DNA from: JBDIAG01 sp047974565
Lineage (GTDB): Bacteria; Actinomycetota; Actinomycetes; Actinomycetales; CAWJMD01
Assembly (NCBI GenBank): GCA_047974565.1
Contig: JBKECN010000077.1
Coordinates: 1 to 64,000 of the forward strand
Length of the DNA stretch: 64,000 bases
Reading direction: 5' to 3'
Both the position numbers and the translations under genes were made by a program. The notes under the pieces are model-generated. The model made no database searches. It was not told where the DNA came from and saw only the letters and a program-made list of their open reading frames with translations. This document shows positions 8,819-17,783 of the stretch, one piece after another; the first letter of the stretch is position 1, and each line of letters opens with the position of its first letter.

Positions 8819-10486
8819 CTACAACATCACCCCCGGCAGGATCGTGATGACGATGAGAATGGCGGCGGCCAGACACAGGGCAGACCCCTCCCCCAGCCGA
8901 ACCCGCCAGGTCGGGGCCGGGTGCTCCGAGGCGTTGACCACGATCCAGATCCAGCGCAGGTAATAGGCCAGGGCGATGGCCACGTTGACCGCTGCCACGA
9001 CGGCAATCACCCAGCCGATGGCACCCGAGCCGAGGGGGCCGGCGCCTTCGACCACCGGCCGCAGCGCCACCACCTTGGCCACCAGGCCGGCCACGCCTGG
9101 GGGCAGGCCGGCCAGCGAGAACAGTCCGAGCACCAGGACGACGGCGGCCACCGGCTCGGTGCGCAAGAGACCGGCCTCGTCGTCGATGGTGTGCAACTGG
9201 CCTGCGCGGTGGTGTCGGGAGACGAGTACGACGACGGCGAAGACCGCCAGTGAGGCAGCCACGTAGGCGATCAGGTACGTGCCCACGGCTCCCAGCAGCA
9301 CCTCACGTGCGCCGGGTGCGGTCAGTGGCAGCAAGGCCCACCCGGCCTGGGCGATGGTCGACCAGGCGAGCAGGGCGAGCACCCCACGCCGGGTGAGCGC
9401 GACGATATTGGCCAGCGTCATCGTCACCCCGGCCAGGACGGCCAGCCAGGCCAGCCCATCGCCCGCTCCCAGACCGTCCGGGCCGGTGGCCCAGTCCGGC
9501 ACCACCTTGACCACGACGAGGGCAGCCGCCGCCACACCGGCCACCTTGGAGACCGTGGACAGGTACGTGGCCACCGGCAGGCTGGTCGCCGGGTACACGT
9601 CCGGGGCCCACAGTCCGAAGGGCAGGGCCGCCACCTTGTACCCGACCCCGACGACGATCAGGCTGACCGCGAGCAGGCTCACCACCGGGGTGGCCGTCGT
9701 GGCACCGGTGCCGCCGGCCCGCATGGCGTCCAGATAGACCGTGCCGGTGGCCGCGTAGAGCAGGGCGACGCCGAGCAGGGTGAGTCCGAAGGAGGCCACC
9801 GAGACCATCAGCAGCCGGGTCGCGGCCAGGGCCGCGGTCGGTGTGCGGGCCGCCCCGACCAGGCCGATGACAGGTAGCGAGGCGGTCTCCAGCGCCACCA
9901 CGAGGGTCAGCAGATCGCGGCTGGCGATCACCGCCAGGGTTCCGGCGGTGGCCGCGAGCAGCAGCACCCAGAACTCGTGCCGGCTCAGGCTCGACTCCGC
10001 CACGACCGGGTCCTCGACGGCGAGCAGGACGATCACCGCTGCGGCCACCAGGGTGATGAGTTGCAGCCCGGTCAGCACGCCGCCGGAGGCGAAACTGCAG
10101 CCTCCCGCGGTACAGAAAGTCTGGGTGGGTGCGGCCCGCAGCGCCGGCAGCAGGGAGATCGCCGCCAGCGCCAGGCCGGCCAGGGTGACCCCGTCCAACA
10201 GTCGGTTCCGGCCCCGGCGCTCGTGAGGATCGATGCCGCGGCCTGGGCGGGCGCCGTCCAGTGTGCCGGGCAGGATCGATCCGGTCTCCGCCGGCGAGGG
10301 GCCACCGGTGGTGCGGGTGGCGCTCAGCGCTGCTGTTGCCGGTGCCGGACGTGACGTCGCGCGGTCGGGCCCGGCGGGGTTCGCGCGGGCCGGCAGCAGC
10401 GCCTGGAGCAGCAGCACCGCGAGCGCGGTGGCGCAGGTGAGTGCCACCGGGGCGATGGCCAGCCAGTCGACCGATTGGACGCTCAT
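8819..10486 (-). CDS. nuoN: NADH-quinone oxidoreductase subunit N
   Basis: NuoN is one of the three antiporter-like membrane subunits that pump protons in respiratory complex I. The 555-residue product has many hydrophobic helices and antiporter-type segments such as ALETASLPVIGLVGAAR, with the Glu of the transmembrane LxxE region, and VGYKVAALPFGLWAPDVYPA with its conserved Lys. The start is the ATG at 10486, two bases after the nuoM stop, followed by MSVQSVDW. An unusual Pro/Ala/Gly/Arg-rich insertion of about 45 residues (~33-75: PARANPAGPDRAT... to HERRGRNRLLDG) separates the first helix from the rest. It is the last gene of the nuoHIJKLMN block. Confidence 0.92.
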   Translation of the reverse strand: MSVQSVDWLAIAPVALTCATALAVLLLQALLPARANPAGPDRATSRPAPATAALSATRTTGGPSPAETGSILPGTLDGARPGRGIDPHERRGRNRLLDGVTLAGLALAAISLLPALRAAPTQTFCTAGGCSFASGGVLTGLQLITLVAAAVIVLLAVEDPVVAESSLSRHEFWVLLLAATAGTLAVIASRDLLTLVVALETASLPVIGLVGAARTPTAALAATRLLMVSVASFGLTLLGVALLYAATGTVYLDAMRAGGTGATTATPVVSLLAVSLIVVGVGYKVAALPFGLWAPDVYPATSLPVATYLSTVSKVAGVAAAALVVVKVVPDWATGPDGLGAGDGLAWLAVLAGVTMTLANIVALTRRGVLALLAWSTIAQAGWALLPLTAPGAREVLLGAVGTYLIAYVAASLAVFAVVVLVSRHHRAGQLHTIDDEAGLLRTEPVAAVVLVLGLFSLAGLPPGVAGLVAKVVALRPVVEGAGPLGSGAIGWVIAVVAAVNVAIALAYYLRWIWIVVNASEHPAPTWRVRLGEGSALCLAAAILIVITILPGVML

Positions 10487-10488
10487 GC

Positions 10489-12282
10489 TCAGCCCACCCC
10501 CAGCAGGGCGCGCACCGCCGGGCCGGTCAGGGCGAGCAGCGTCCCTGGGGCCACCCCGAAGCCGACGATGAAGAACACCAGGGGGGCCACCACGCCCACC
10601 TCGATGCCGGTCAGGTCCTGGGCCGCCGAGTCCGGCTCCGCGTCCGAGTGGATGGACGGAGCGGGCGGCGCGGCCGTCGACGAAGCCTTGGCGGCTCCGG
10701 GCGGATGCGGCGCCGACGCAACGGCCGCCGGGCCGACGGCGGCTCCTACGGGCACCCCGGCTGCCGGGTCGGTGTCTTGGGGCTGACTGGCGTCCTGGGG
10801 CTGGGGGGCGGCGTCTTGGGGCTGACTGGCGTCTGGGGGTGACCACACCAGGGTCGGCGAGGGTCCCTGCCAGATGAGGTACAGCACCCGCAGCAGATAG
10901 GCACCGGCCAGCACCGTGCCCAGGGCCGCCAGGACCGACAGCACCGAGCCGATCCCGGCCAGGCGAGGTGAGTTCCAGGTGCCGATCAGGACGAGGATCT
11001 CGCCCCAGAAGCCCGCCAGGCCCGGCAATCCGAGGCCGGCCGCCGAACCGAGGGCGAGCGTCCAGCCCAGCCGGGGGTGGGAGTCCCGCAGACCCGCCGG
11101 CAGTGCCCGCAGGTCCGCACTCGCGCGAACCGTGGCGGCCAGGTGCCGGTGCTTGAGCATGCCCACCACCCAGAACAGCAGGGAACTGATCAGCCCGTGC
11201 GCGATGCCGACGAACAGGGCCCCCTGGATCGCCGCCGGGGTGCCTGCCGCCACCCCGAGGACGACGAATCCCATGTGGGCGACCGAGGAGAAGGCGATGA
11301 GCCGCTTGAGGTCAGGTTCGACCAGGCACACCAATCCACCCCATAGGATGCCGGTCACTCCCAGCGCGGCCAGACCGACGGCCAGGGCCTGCACGCCCTC
11401 GGGGACGAAGCCGACGGCGATCCGCACCAGACCGTAGGACCCGAGTTTGAGCAGCACGCCGGCCAACAGCACCGACCCGACCGTGGGAGCGATGGTGTGG
11501 GCGGGCGGCAGCCAGGAGTGCAGCGGCCACATCGGCACCTTCACGCCCAGGCCGATGATGAGTAGCAGGGCGACGATCGCCTGGGTCGACAAGGGCAGGC
11601 GGGGACCGGCGGCGGCCACCGCCTCGAATCCGGTGCTGCCGACCGCACCGGCCAGCAGCAGCAGGCCGAGCAGCATGATCGCCGACCCGAGGGCGGTGTA
11701 CAGCACGAAGGTGGTGGCTGCCCGGCGGCGTCGGACCTGCTGGGACTGTTGGTCGGTGGCGTCCGGGTCCCCGCCCCACCGTCCGATGAGCACCCACATC
11801 GGTGCCAGGACGGCCTCGAAGGCGATGAAGAAGACGATGAGGTCCCGGGCCGTGAAGGTCAGCAAGGCTGCCGAGTGAGTGGTGGCGAGCACCGCGACCA
11901 GGCCCGCGGACGGCGCCCGACGGCCGGTCTCGCCCGGCAGGGCGTCGTCCGCGCTGAACCACAGGTAGCAGCAGCCCAGCGTGGTGAGCAGGCTGGTCAG
12001 CAGCACCAGCGGCGCGGTGATGCCGTCCCAGCCGAAGTGCAGGCGAGGCCCCAGCGAACCCATCCAGGCGAGGTCGATGCTCGCCACGTCCGAGCCGCTG
12101 CGCCAGGGCACGGTCAGCGCGAGCAGGCCCAGTTCGAGGATCAGGGTGAGCAGGCTGGTGGTGAGCGCGGCGGCGATCGCCACGTCTGGCCGGCGGCGGC
12201 TGCATGCCGCGACCACCGCGCCCACTGGCGGCAGGGTGAGGACGGCGAGCAGCAGGAGGGTGCTCAGGACGGCGTCGCTCAT
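10489..12282 (-). CDS. nuoM: NADH-quinone oxidoreductase subunit M
   Basis: NuoM is the second antiporter-like proton-pumping subunit. The 597-residue protein shows the family signatures FFIAFEAVLAPMW (key Glu in helix 5), VKVPMWPLHSWLPPAHTIAP (key Lys) and HGLISSLLFWVVG. The ATG at 12282 overlaps the nuoL stop as ATGA. Near residues ~480-545, between the penultimate helices, there is a low-complexity insert built on repeats of ASQPQD/APQPQD followed by an Ala/Pro-rich stretch; the corresponding DNA at about 10780-10840 is visibly repetitive. The last helix (APLVFFIVGFGVAPGTLLAL) follows the insert, so it sits in a loop and need not disturb the pump. Confidence 0.93.
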   Translation of the reverse strand: MSDAVLSTLLLLAVLTLPPVGAVVAACSRRRPDVAIAAALTTSLLTLILELGLLALTVPWRSGSDVASIDLAWMGSLGPRLHFGWDGITAPLVLLTSLLTTLGCCYLWFSADDALPGETGRRAPSAGLVAVLATTHSAALLTFTARDLIVFFIAFEAVLAPMWVLIGRWGGDPDATDQQSQQVRRRRAATTFVLYTALGSAIMLLGLLLLAGAVGSTGFEAVAAAGPRLPLSTQAIVALLLIIGLGVKVPMWPLHSWLPPAHTIAPTVGSVLLAGVLLKLGSYGLVRIAVGFVPEGVQALAVGLAALGVTGILWGGLVCLVEPDLKRLIAFSSVAHMGFVVLGVAAGTPAAIQGALFVGIAHGLISSLLFWVVGMLKHRHLAATVRASADLRALPAGLRDSHPRLGWTLALGSAAGLGLPGLAGFWGEILVLIGTWNSPRLAGIGSVLSVLAALGTVLAGAYLLRVLYLIWQGPSPTLVWSPPDASQPQDAAPQPQDASQPQDTDPAAGVPVGAAVGPAAVASAPHPPGAAKASSTAAPPAPSIHSDAEPDSAAQDLTGIEVGVVAPLVFFIVGFGVAPGTLLALTGPAVRALLGVG

Positions 12283-15200
12283 CGCATCGCCCCCGCGAGG
12301 GTGAGGACCAGGATGCCCACCAGTACCGCGGCGGCCCCGACCCACGCCAGGTAGTCGCTGATCCTGCCGGATTGGAATCTGACCAACTGCCTGCCGAGAC
12401 CGGCCAGCAGGCTGGGAGCGCTCACCCAGGTGCCGATCACGGCTTCGTCGCCGAGGGCGATGAGCCTGGCCAGTGCCCGGACCGGGCGTACCACGACGAC
12501 CTGCTGCACGCGCTGGTAGCCGAAGCCTCCGGCAGCCACGGCGCGCAGGCCGTCGGGGAGCCGGGTCGCGACATCACGGTGTCCGGCCGGGCCGCGCAAC
12601 AGGCCGATCGCCACCCCGGCCACCGCCAGCACGATCCCGACCAGCGAGGTGAGCCAACCGATCTGATAGCCCTGCAGACCCGGGGCGACGAAGGCCAGGG
12701 CTCCCCCGGCGACCGTGAGGACGGCCAGCAGGACCAGGGGTCCCAGGATCGAGCCGCCGACCGCCGGCCCCGGGACCGGGGCTGGTGGAGGCAGTGGCGG
12801 CACCGGCGGCTTCGGGGGTCGTTCGGCGCGGGTCGGGGCCGGCCGCGAGGTAGCTGACTGCGGGGTAGCTGAGTGCGGGGTAGCTGAGTGCGGGGTACCT
12901 GATGGCACGGCCCCGGGGGCCGGAGCGGGCTGGGCGGCCCCAGCCGAGAGGCGGACCGGGGAACCTGCGGAGCCGGTGGTCGGAGAGCCGGTTGCCGGAG
13001 GACTGCCGGAGCCGGTGGCCGGGAGGCCGGTTGCCGGAGAACTGCCTGCGCCGGGGGCCGGCGCGCCGCGGTCGCCGATGGGCTGGGTTGACCCGGGGGC
13101 TGCGTACTCGGCGCGACCCGTGGCGGCGCCGTCATCGGGCGTGCCCGCGCCGGGTTCCGGGAGGCGTCGCTGCCCGGCGACCGCTCGAGCCAGTCGGTTG
13201 GGCAGGCCTCGTGGCCCCGGTCGCTCCTGGCTTGTCGCCGGCCCGCTTTGGGTGCCCGCTGCGGCCCCAGCACCCGGCCGGTCGGCTGCCGGGGAATCGA
13301 GCCGGTCCGTGCGGTGGCCGGGAGCACTCCCGGTGGGCGTGTTGTCGCGGGACTGACCCGCTGCCGGGTCCGGGGATTGGTCGGGCGACGGGTCGGACAC
13401 CCGGGAGACCAGCCGGGAGTGCGGACGCGAGGCATCGAGCGGACGGGTCGTCCAGGTCTGGGGCCGGTCGTGGCCGAGGGCCTCGGTGGGTTGGTTGCGA
13501 GGGTCCGGCTGGGACTGGCCCGGTTGAGGCGAGCCCTCAGACGGGGTGGCGGGCTGGGCCATCGGCGGTCGGACGGCACCGGGCCGAGCGACTCCCTGGC
13601 CCGCGGCGCCGGGTTCCTGCTGCTGTTCGTGCTCTGCGGCGTCGTGTTCGCGTCGCCACCGGCGTCCGGCGAGCCGTCGGGAGTGCGCATCCTCGTGGCC
13701 CGACTCCACCCGCCGACGCGCCTCCTGCCGCTCGTATTCGCGCTTGGCGCGGCCCTCGGCGCTCCACCGCGGCGGCCTGGCGGTGTCCAGGTGTGCGATC
13801 AGGTCCCAGTCCTGCACGTCGCCGTGCGAGTCGACGAAGGTCAGCGTCTCGTCCGGGGTCGAGTCGGCAGCCGGAGCCGGCGGCGGAGCGAATTGCGGCC
13901 CACGCCTCTCGGCGGAATCGCCTGTACCAGAATCACTTTCGACGTCAACCGGACCCACTGAGGCGCCTGCAGGAGCGTCGATCGGGCCTACCGTGGCGCG
14001 GTCGGCTCCGCCCGGGAGGGCTGCTGAGCCCTGCCCGCCGAGAGTCTCGGTGTGACCGGGGGCGTCGGTGTCGGTGCCGTCACCGGTTTCCGCCTGGCCG
14101 ATGGTGCCCGCAGACCGCGTCGGCGGCGATGGTGAAGCTGGCGGCGCTGGTGAAGATGACTGTGCGTTGTCGGTCGGCTGCTGGGCCTCGATGCTGTCGT
14201 CGGCGAGGTAGCGAACCGGCTCGCCCGGGCCGTCCTGTGCCACGGCACCGGCGCTGTCCGCAAGGGCTGCTTGGGCCGCAGCGCCGCCGGCCGGGGCCAC
14301 CGCCACCGCGTCCTGGGCGTGCGGGCCACCCGAGGAGGCCCCCGGAACTGCCTGCCGGGCGGGGGCAAGCCCAACCGGCTTGGTCAGGTCCAGCCTGGTG
14401 AGGGCACCGAACAGCCGTCCGGAGTAGGTGGCGGTGAGCAGCGTGGTGAGCCCGAGGCTGACCAGCACCGCCAGGGCCAACCACCCTGGCAGCAGGCTCT
14501 CGCCGTCCGAATACGCGTGGTGCGCGGCGGTGAGCACGCCTTCCTTGCCGACGAAACCGGCCAGCGGCGGCAGGGCAGCGAGCCCGGCGAGGCCGATTCC
14601 CAGCAGCACCGTCAGGCGCGGTTCACGACGTCGCAGGTCTGCCAGGCCGGCCAGTTTCGTCGTGCCGAAACGCACCGAGATGGCACCCGCGGTGAGGAAG
14701 AGCAGCGCCTTGAAGGCGGCGTGGGCGAGCATGAGCATGATCGCGGCCACCGGCCCCGCGGTCCCGCCCAGGGCGAGGGCGGCGAGCATCACCGCGATCT
14801 GGCTCACCGTCGACCAGGCCAGCACCCGTTTGAGGTCGTCTGCGCACAGTGCGGCCAGTCCCGCGGCCAGCATCGAGACACAGGCGATGACGCCCAGCAG
14901 GCTCATCGCCACCGGCGCCGCGCTCAGCAGCGCACCGAGCCGGAAGAGCACCACCACACCCGCGGCCACCATCGTCGCGGCGTGAATCAGGGCGCTCACC
15001 GGGGTGGGGCCTTCCATCGCGTCCGGCAACCAACCCTGCAACGGGAACTGCGCCGACTTTCCAGCCACCGCGATGACCAGACCCAGCGCGGCCACCGTGA
15101 CTGCGACGGGGTTCGGGCCCGGCGCGGCCTGGCCCGGTTCGAGCGCGGAGAGCAGCGCGGGGATGTTGGTCGTCCCGACGGCCTGGTAGGCGGCGAGTAC

Positions 15201-15770
15201 GGCCACGATGAATCCCACGTCGGCCAGCCGGGTGACCAAGAAGGCCTGCAGGGCCGCGCGACGGGCAGCGGGACGCTCACTGTGATGCCCGATGAGCAGG
15301 TACGACGCGAATCCCATCACCTCCCAGCCCACCAGCATCAGCAGCAGGTCCTGGGCACCGACCACCAGCAGCATCGCGGCGCTGAACAGTGAGACGGTCG
15401 CGGCGTACGGGGCGTACCGCAGCGGGCCGGTGTCGCCGTGATGGGGCACCAGGTACCCCACGGAGTACACCTGCACGCACAACGCGACGACCGCGACGGC
15501 CACCACGACCAGACTGGTGGTCGGATCGAGGTCGTAGCCGAGGGTGAGGGTCTGCGACCCCACATCGAGCCGACCCAGGGTGACCGGTTCGCAGGCCTGC
15601 GACCAGCACGATCCGGCCAGCCCGAGCGCAGCAGCCAGGCTCACGATCCCGCCGGTCACGGCGATGCCGGCCGCGGCACCCCGGTGCCGACGACCCACCG
15701 GCAAGCCCACGGCTGCGGCCAGCACCGGCGCGAGCACCAGGGCAAGGAGCAGAAGCTGTGCAGTGCTCAT
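12279..15770 (-). CDS. nuoL: NADH-quinone oxidoreductase subunit L with ~535-residue insert
   Basis: NuoL is the distal antiporter-like subunit, normally about 600-680 residues; here it is 1163. Residues 1-460 follow the family, with VGWEVMGFASYLLIGHH (key Glu), GKSAQFPLQGWLPDAMEGPTPVSALIHAATMVAAG in pieces, and a conserved helix run to TATYSGRLFGAL. From ~465 to ~1000 lies a Pro/Ala/Gly/Ser-rich segment with short tandem motifs (repeated SATPH, repeated TGSGSPPATG-like units) and one charged patch (EYERQEARRRVESGHED). The final ~160 residues return to hydrophobic helices. The frame is unbroken for 3.5 kb, so this is not a frameshift artefact. ATGA overlaps link it to nuoK and nuoM. Confidence 0.92.
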   Translation of the reverse strand: MSTAQLLLLALVLAPVLAAAVGLPVGRRHRGAAAGIAVTGGIVSLAAALGLAGSCWSQACEPVTLGRLDVGSQTLTLGYDLDPTTSLVVVAVAVVALCVQVYSVGYLVPHHGDTGPLRYAPYAATVSLFSAAMLLVVGAQDLLLMLVGWEVMGFASYLLIGHHSERPAARRAALQAFLVTRLADVGFIVAVLAAYQAVGTTNIPALLSALEPGQAAPGPNPVAVTVAALGLVIAVAGKSAQFPLQGWLPDAMEGPTPVSALIHAATMVAAGVVVLFRLGALLSAAPVAMSLLGVIACVSMLAAGLAALCADDLKRVLAWSTVSQIAVMLAALALGGTAGPVAAIMLMLAHAAFKALLFLTAGAISVRFGTTKLAGLADLRRREPRLTVLLGIGLAGLAALPPLAGFVGKEGVLTAAHHAYSDGESLLPGWLALAVLVSLGLTTLLTATYSGRLFGALTRLDLTKPVGLAPARQAVPGASSGGPHAQDAVAVAPAGGAAAQAALADSAGAVAQDGPGEPVRYLADDSIEAQQPTDNAQSSSPAPPASPSPPTRSAGTIGQAETGDGTDTDAPGHTETLGGQGSAALPGGADRATVGPIDAPAGASVGPVDVESDSGTGDSAERRGPQFAPPPAPAADSTPDETLTFVDSHGDVQDWDLIAHLDTARPPRWSAEGRAKREYERQEARRRVESGHEDAHSRRLAGRRWRREHDAAEHEQQQEPGAAGQGVARPGAVRPPMAQPATPSEGSPQPGQSQPDPRNQPTEALGHDRPQTWTTRPLDASRPHSRLVSRVSDPSPDQSPDPAAGQSRDNTPTGSAPGHRTDRLDSPAADRPGAGAAAGTQSGPATSQERPGPRGLPNRLARAVAGQRRLPEPGAGTPDDGAATGRAEYAAPGSTQPIGDRGAPAPGAGSSPATGLPATGSGSPPATGSPTTGSAGSPVRLSAGAAQPAPAPGAVPSGTPHSATPHSATPQSATSRPAPTRAERPPKPPVPPLPPPAPVPGPAVGGSILGPLVLLAVLTVAGGALAFVAPGLQGYQIGWLTSLVGIVLAVAGVAIGLLRGPAGHRDVATRLPDGLRAVAAGGFGYQRVQQVVVVRPVRALARLIALGDEAVIGTWVSAPSLLAGLGRQLVRFQSGRISDYLAWVGAAAVLVGILVLTLAGAMR

Positions 15771-16159
15771 CGCCGACGAGTCCCGATCCGGTCGGCCGCG
15801 GGGACGCTCGGCGACCGCTGGTCGGCGTCGGCCGAACCTGGGTCGGCCACGGTCGCGGTCTCGGTGAGGTCGATGCTCGAGCGGGTCCGGAAGAGCAGCA
15901 GCACGACCGCGAGGGCGAGGCCGACCTCAGCGGCGGCCACGGTGATCGCGAAGAGGGCGCCGACCTGCCCACTGAGCAGCCCACCGCCGAGTCCGGTGGC
16001 TGCGGCCCTGGCGTCGCCGACGATGAGGACGAGGACGGCGGCGTTGACGAGCAACTCGGCGCCGACGAGCACCATGATCGCGTTGCGGCGCACCAGAATG
16101 CCGAACACCCCGACCCCGGCCAGCAGCGCCGCCAACACACTCGGCCACACCAGACTCAC
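15767..16159 (-). CDS. nuoK: NADH-quinone oxidoreductase subunit K
   Basis: NuoK is a small three-helix membrane subunit of complex I (MrpC-like). The 130-residue product starts at GTG 16159, overlapping the nuoJ stop as GTGA. It shows the expected helices: LAALLAGVGVFGILVRRNAI, MVLVGAELLVNAAVLVLIVG (family Glu in helix 2) and FAITVAAAEVGLALAVVLLL (second conserved Glu). A 25-residue polar tail follows the last helix, longer than the usual ~100-residue protein. It overlaps nuoL by four bases. Confidence 0.93.
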   Translation of the reverse strand: MSLVWPSVLAALLAGVGVFGILVRRNAIMVLVGAELLVNAAVLVLIVGDARAAATGLGGGLLSGQVGALFAITVAAAEVGLALAVVLLLFRTRSSIDLTETATVADPGSADADQRSPSVPAADRIGTRRR

Positions 16160-16704
16160 GCCACGCCCTCCCCCGGCTGGCCCTCCTCGCCGGCACTCGC
16201 GCCGGTGGCCCGCGGTCGACTCAAGGACACCGCGGCGACGAGGGCCGCGAGCAACAGGATGGAGATCAACTCGAAGGGCAGCACCCACGAGGTGAAGACG
16301 GCCGCGCCGATGGCGGTCGGTCCGCCGTGGGCGCCCAGCCCCGGCACCCGCATCGGCTCGAGGCCCAGGAGGGCGAAGAGGACGAGAGCCGAGACCCCGG
16401 CGGCCACCACCGCGGACAGCACGACGCGGGGACCGCGCAAGCTCAGGTCGGACGATGGGGTGATCGGCGCCCGGGTCAGCATCAGCGCGAAGAGCAAGAG
16501 CACGACGACGGCGCCCACGTAGACCAGCAACTGCACCAGACCGACCACCTCGGCACCCATGGCGAGGTAGAAGGCCGCCAGCGAACCAAGGCTGACCACC
16601 AGCCACAACGCTGCGTGCACCACCTGGCGGGAGAGCACCGCAGCCAAGGCACTGAGCAGGGCCAGCCCGCCCACTCCGGCCAGGAGGATGTCGAGTCCGG
16701 TCAT
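16156..16704 (-). CDS. nuoJ: NADH-quinone oxidoreductase subunit J
   Basis: NuoJ is a five-helix membrane subunit (MrpA-C/ND6-like) of complex I. The 182-residue product contains the conserved third-helix motif EVVGLVQLLVYVGAVVVLLLF in pieces, and ends in a short Ser/Arg/Gly-rich tail after the helix ELISILLLAALVAAVSL. The ATG at 16704 overlaps the nuoI stop, and its own stop overlaps the nuoK start. Length and helix spacing are normal, unlike several of its neighbours. Confidence 0.92.
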   Translation of the reverse strand: MTGLDILLAGVGGLALLSALAAVLSRQVVHAALWLVVSLGSLAAFYLAMGAEVVGLVQLLVYVGAVVVLLLFALMLTRAPITPSSDLSLRGPRVVLSAVVAAGVSALVLFALLGLEPMRVPGLGAHGGPTAIGAAVFTSWVLPFELISILLLAALVAAVSLSRPRATGASAGEEGQPGEGVA

Positions 16705-17702
16705 GACGAGCCTCCCTCCGGTGAACTCGCCTCGGTCGAGCCGGCCTCGGTCGAGCTGGCCTGGACGTCCAGGTTCCGCAGTGAGGCATCCACGGCGTCC
16801 CCGGCCGCAACCTCCCCGTCCGCGACGGTGCGTCCACCCCCGGCAGGGCGATCGCGCCCACCCGAACGCTCGCGCGCGGCCGGGCCGCCAACTGCTCCCG
16901 GGCCTTGGCCGGGGGCCGGACGCTCAGCGCGGTGAGGACGTTCACCGCGGGCCACAGGCTCGCCACCGACTTGGCGCTCACCACCAGCAGCACGCTCACC
17001 ACGGGCTGGGCGCTCACCACCAGCAGCACGCTCACCACGGGCCGGACGCTCACCACGGGCCGGACGTTCAGGGCGCGCTCGCACCGGCCGCTCGCCGGCC
17101 CCGGCCTTGCCGTCGCCACCCGCGGCAGGCCGGGCGGCCCTGGGCGGCCGGGTGGGCGGCGCCAGTTCCTTGGCCTCGGGCGCACCGGGATCGAGCGCGG
17201 GCGGGGGCGGCACCGTCCACATCCACTCCCGCAACTGATCCAGTTCATGGGTCAACGCCGCCACGTCGGTCGTGGAGTACTCGAACTGCGGGCTCCAGAA
17301 GAGCGCGTCGAACGGACACACCTCGATACAGATGCCGCAGTACATACAGAGCGAGAAGTCGATGGCGAACCGGTCCAGCACATTGCGCTGCCGGGCCCGG
17401 GCTGCCCCCTCGACCTGCACCGACTCCTTGTGCGAGTCGATATAGATGCACCAGTCGGGGCACTCGCGGGCGCACAGCATGCACACGGTGCAGTTCTCCT
17501 CCAGCAGAGCGATCACTCCGCGGCTGCGTGGCGGCAGATCCGGTGCGTGGTCGGGATACTCGGCGGTCACCGTCTTGCGGGTCAGGGTCCGCAGGGTCAC
17601 CGCCAAGCCGCGGGCCAGGCCGTCCAGTGCCTTACTCACCGCAGCCCCCTCCCCGCCCACCGCAGACCCCGGCCCGCCCACCGCGGGCCCCGGCCCACTC
17701 AC
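16701..17702 (-). CDS. nuoI: NADH-quinone oxidoreductase subunit I with repetitive C-terminal tail
   Basis: NuoI carries the two 4Fe-4S clusters that pass electrons toward quinone. Both cluster motifs are intact: CTVCMLCARECP near residue 75 and CMYCGICIEVCP near residue 120. The conserved ferredoxin-like part ends near residue 165. A tail of about 165 residues follows, much longer than in typical NuoI (~180 residues in total), dominated by six-residue repeats of the type GERPAR/GERAAG and ending in an acidic STEAGSTEASS run. The repeat is also visible in the DNA, with an 18-bp unit at about 16925-17070. It overlaps nuoJ by four bases and lies 81 bases after nuoH. Confidence 0.93.
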   Translation of the reverse strand: MSGPGPAVGGPGSAVGGEGAAVSKALDGLARGLAVTLRTLTRKTVTAEYPDHAPDLPPRSRGVIALLEENCTVCMLCARECPDWCIYIDSHKESVQVEGAARARQRNVLDRFAIDFSLCMYCGICIEVCPFDALFWSPQFEYSTTDVAALTHELDQLREWMWTVPPPPALDPGAPEAKELAPPTRPPRAARPAAGGDGKAGAGERPVRARPERPARGERPARGERAAGGERPARGERAAGGERQVGGEPVARGERPHRAERPAPGQGPGAVGGPAARERSGGRDRPAGGGRTVADGEVAAGDAVDASLRNLDVQASSTEAGSTEASSPEGGSS

Positions 17703-17783
17703 CGCAGGCCGGTCCCCGACGACCCGCAGCCGATCGACCGCGGGGACGAGCCACTCGTGGCTGAGCCATCAACGTCACGTCCA

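Noticed and set aside
12437..14401. Long frames on both strands within nuoL
   Set aside because: They lie in the Pro/Ala-rich insert, where high GC keeps all frames open. The nuoL frame continues into helices on both sides.
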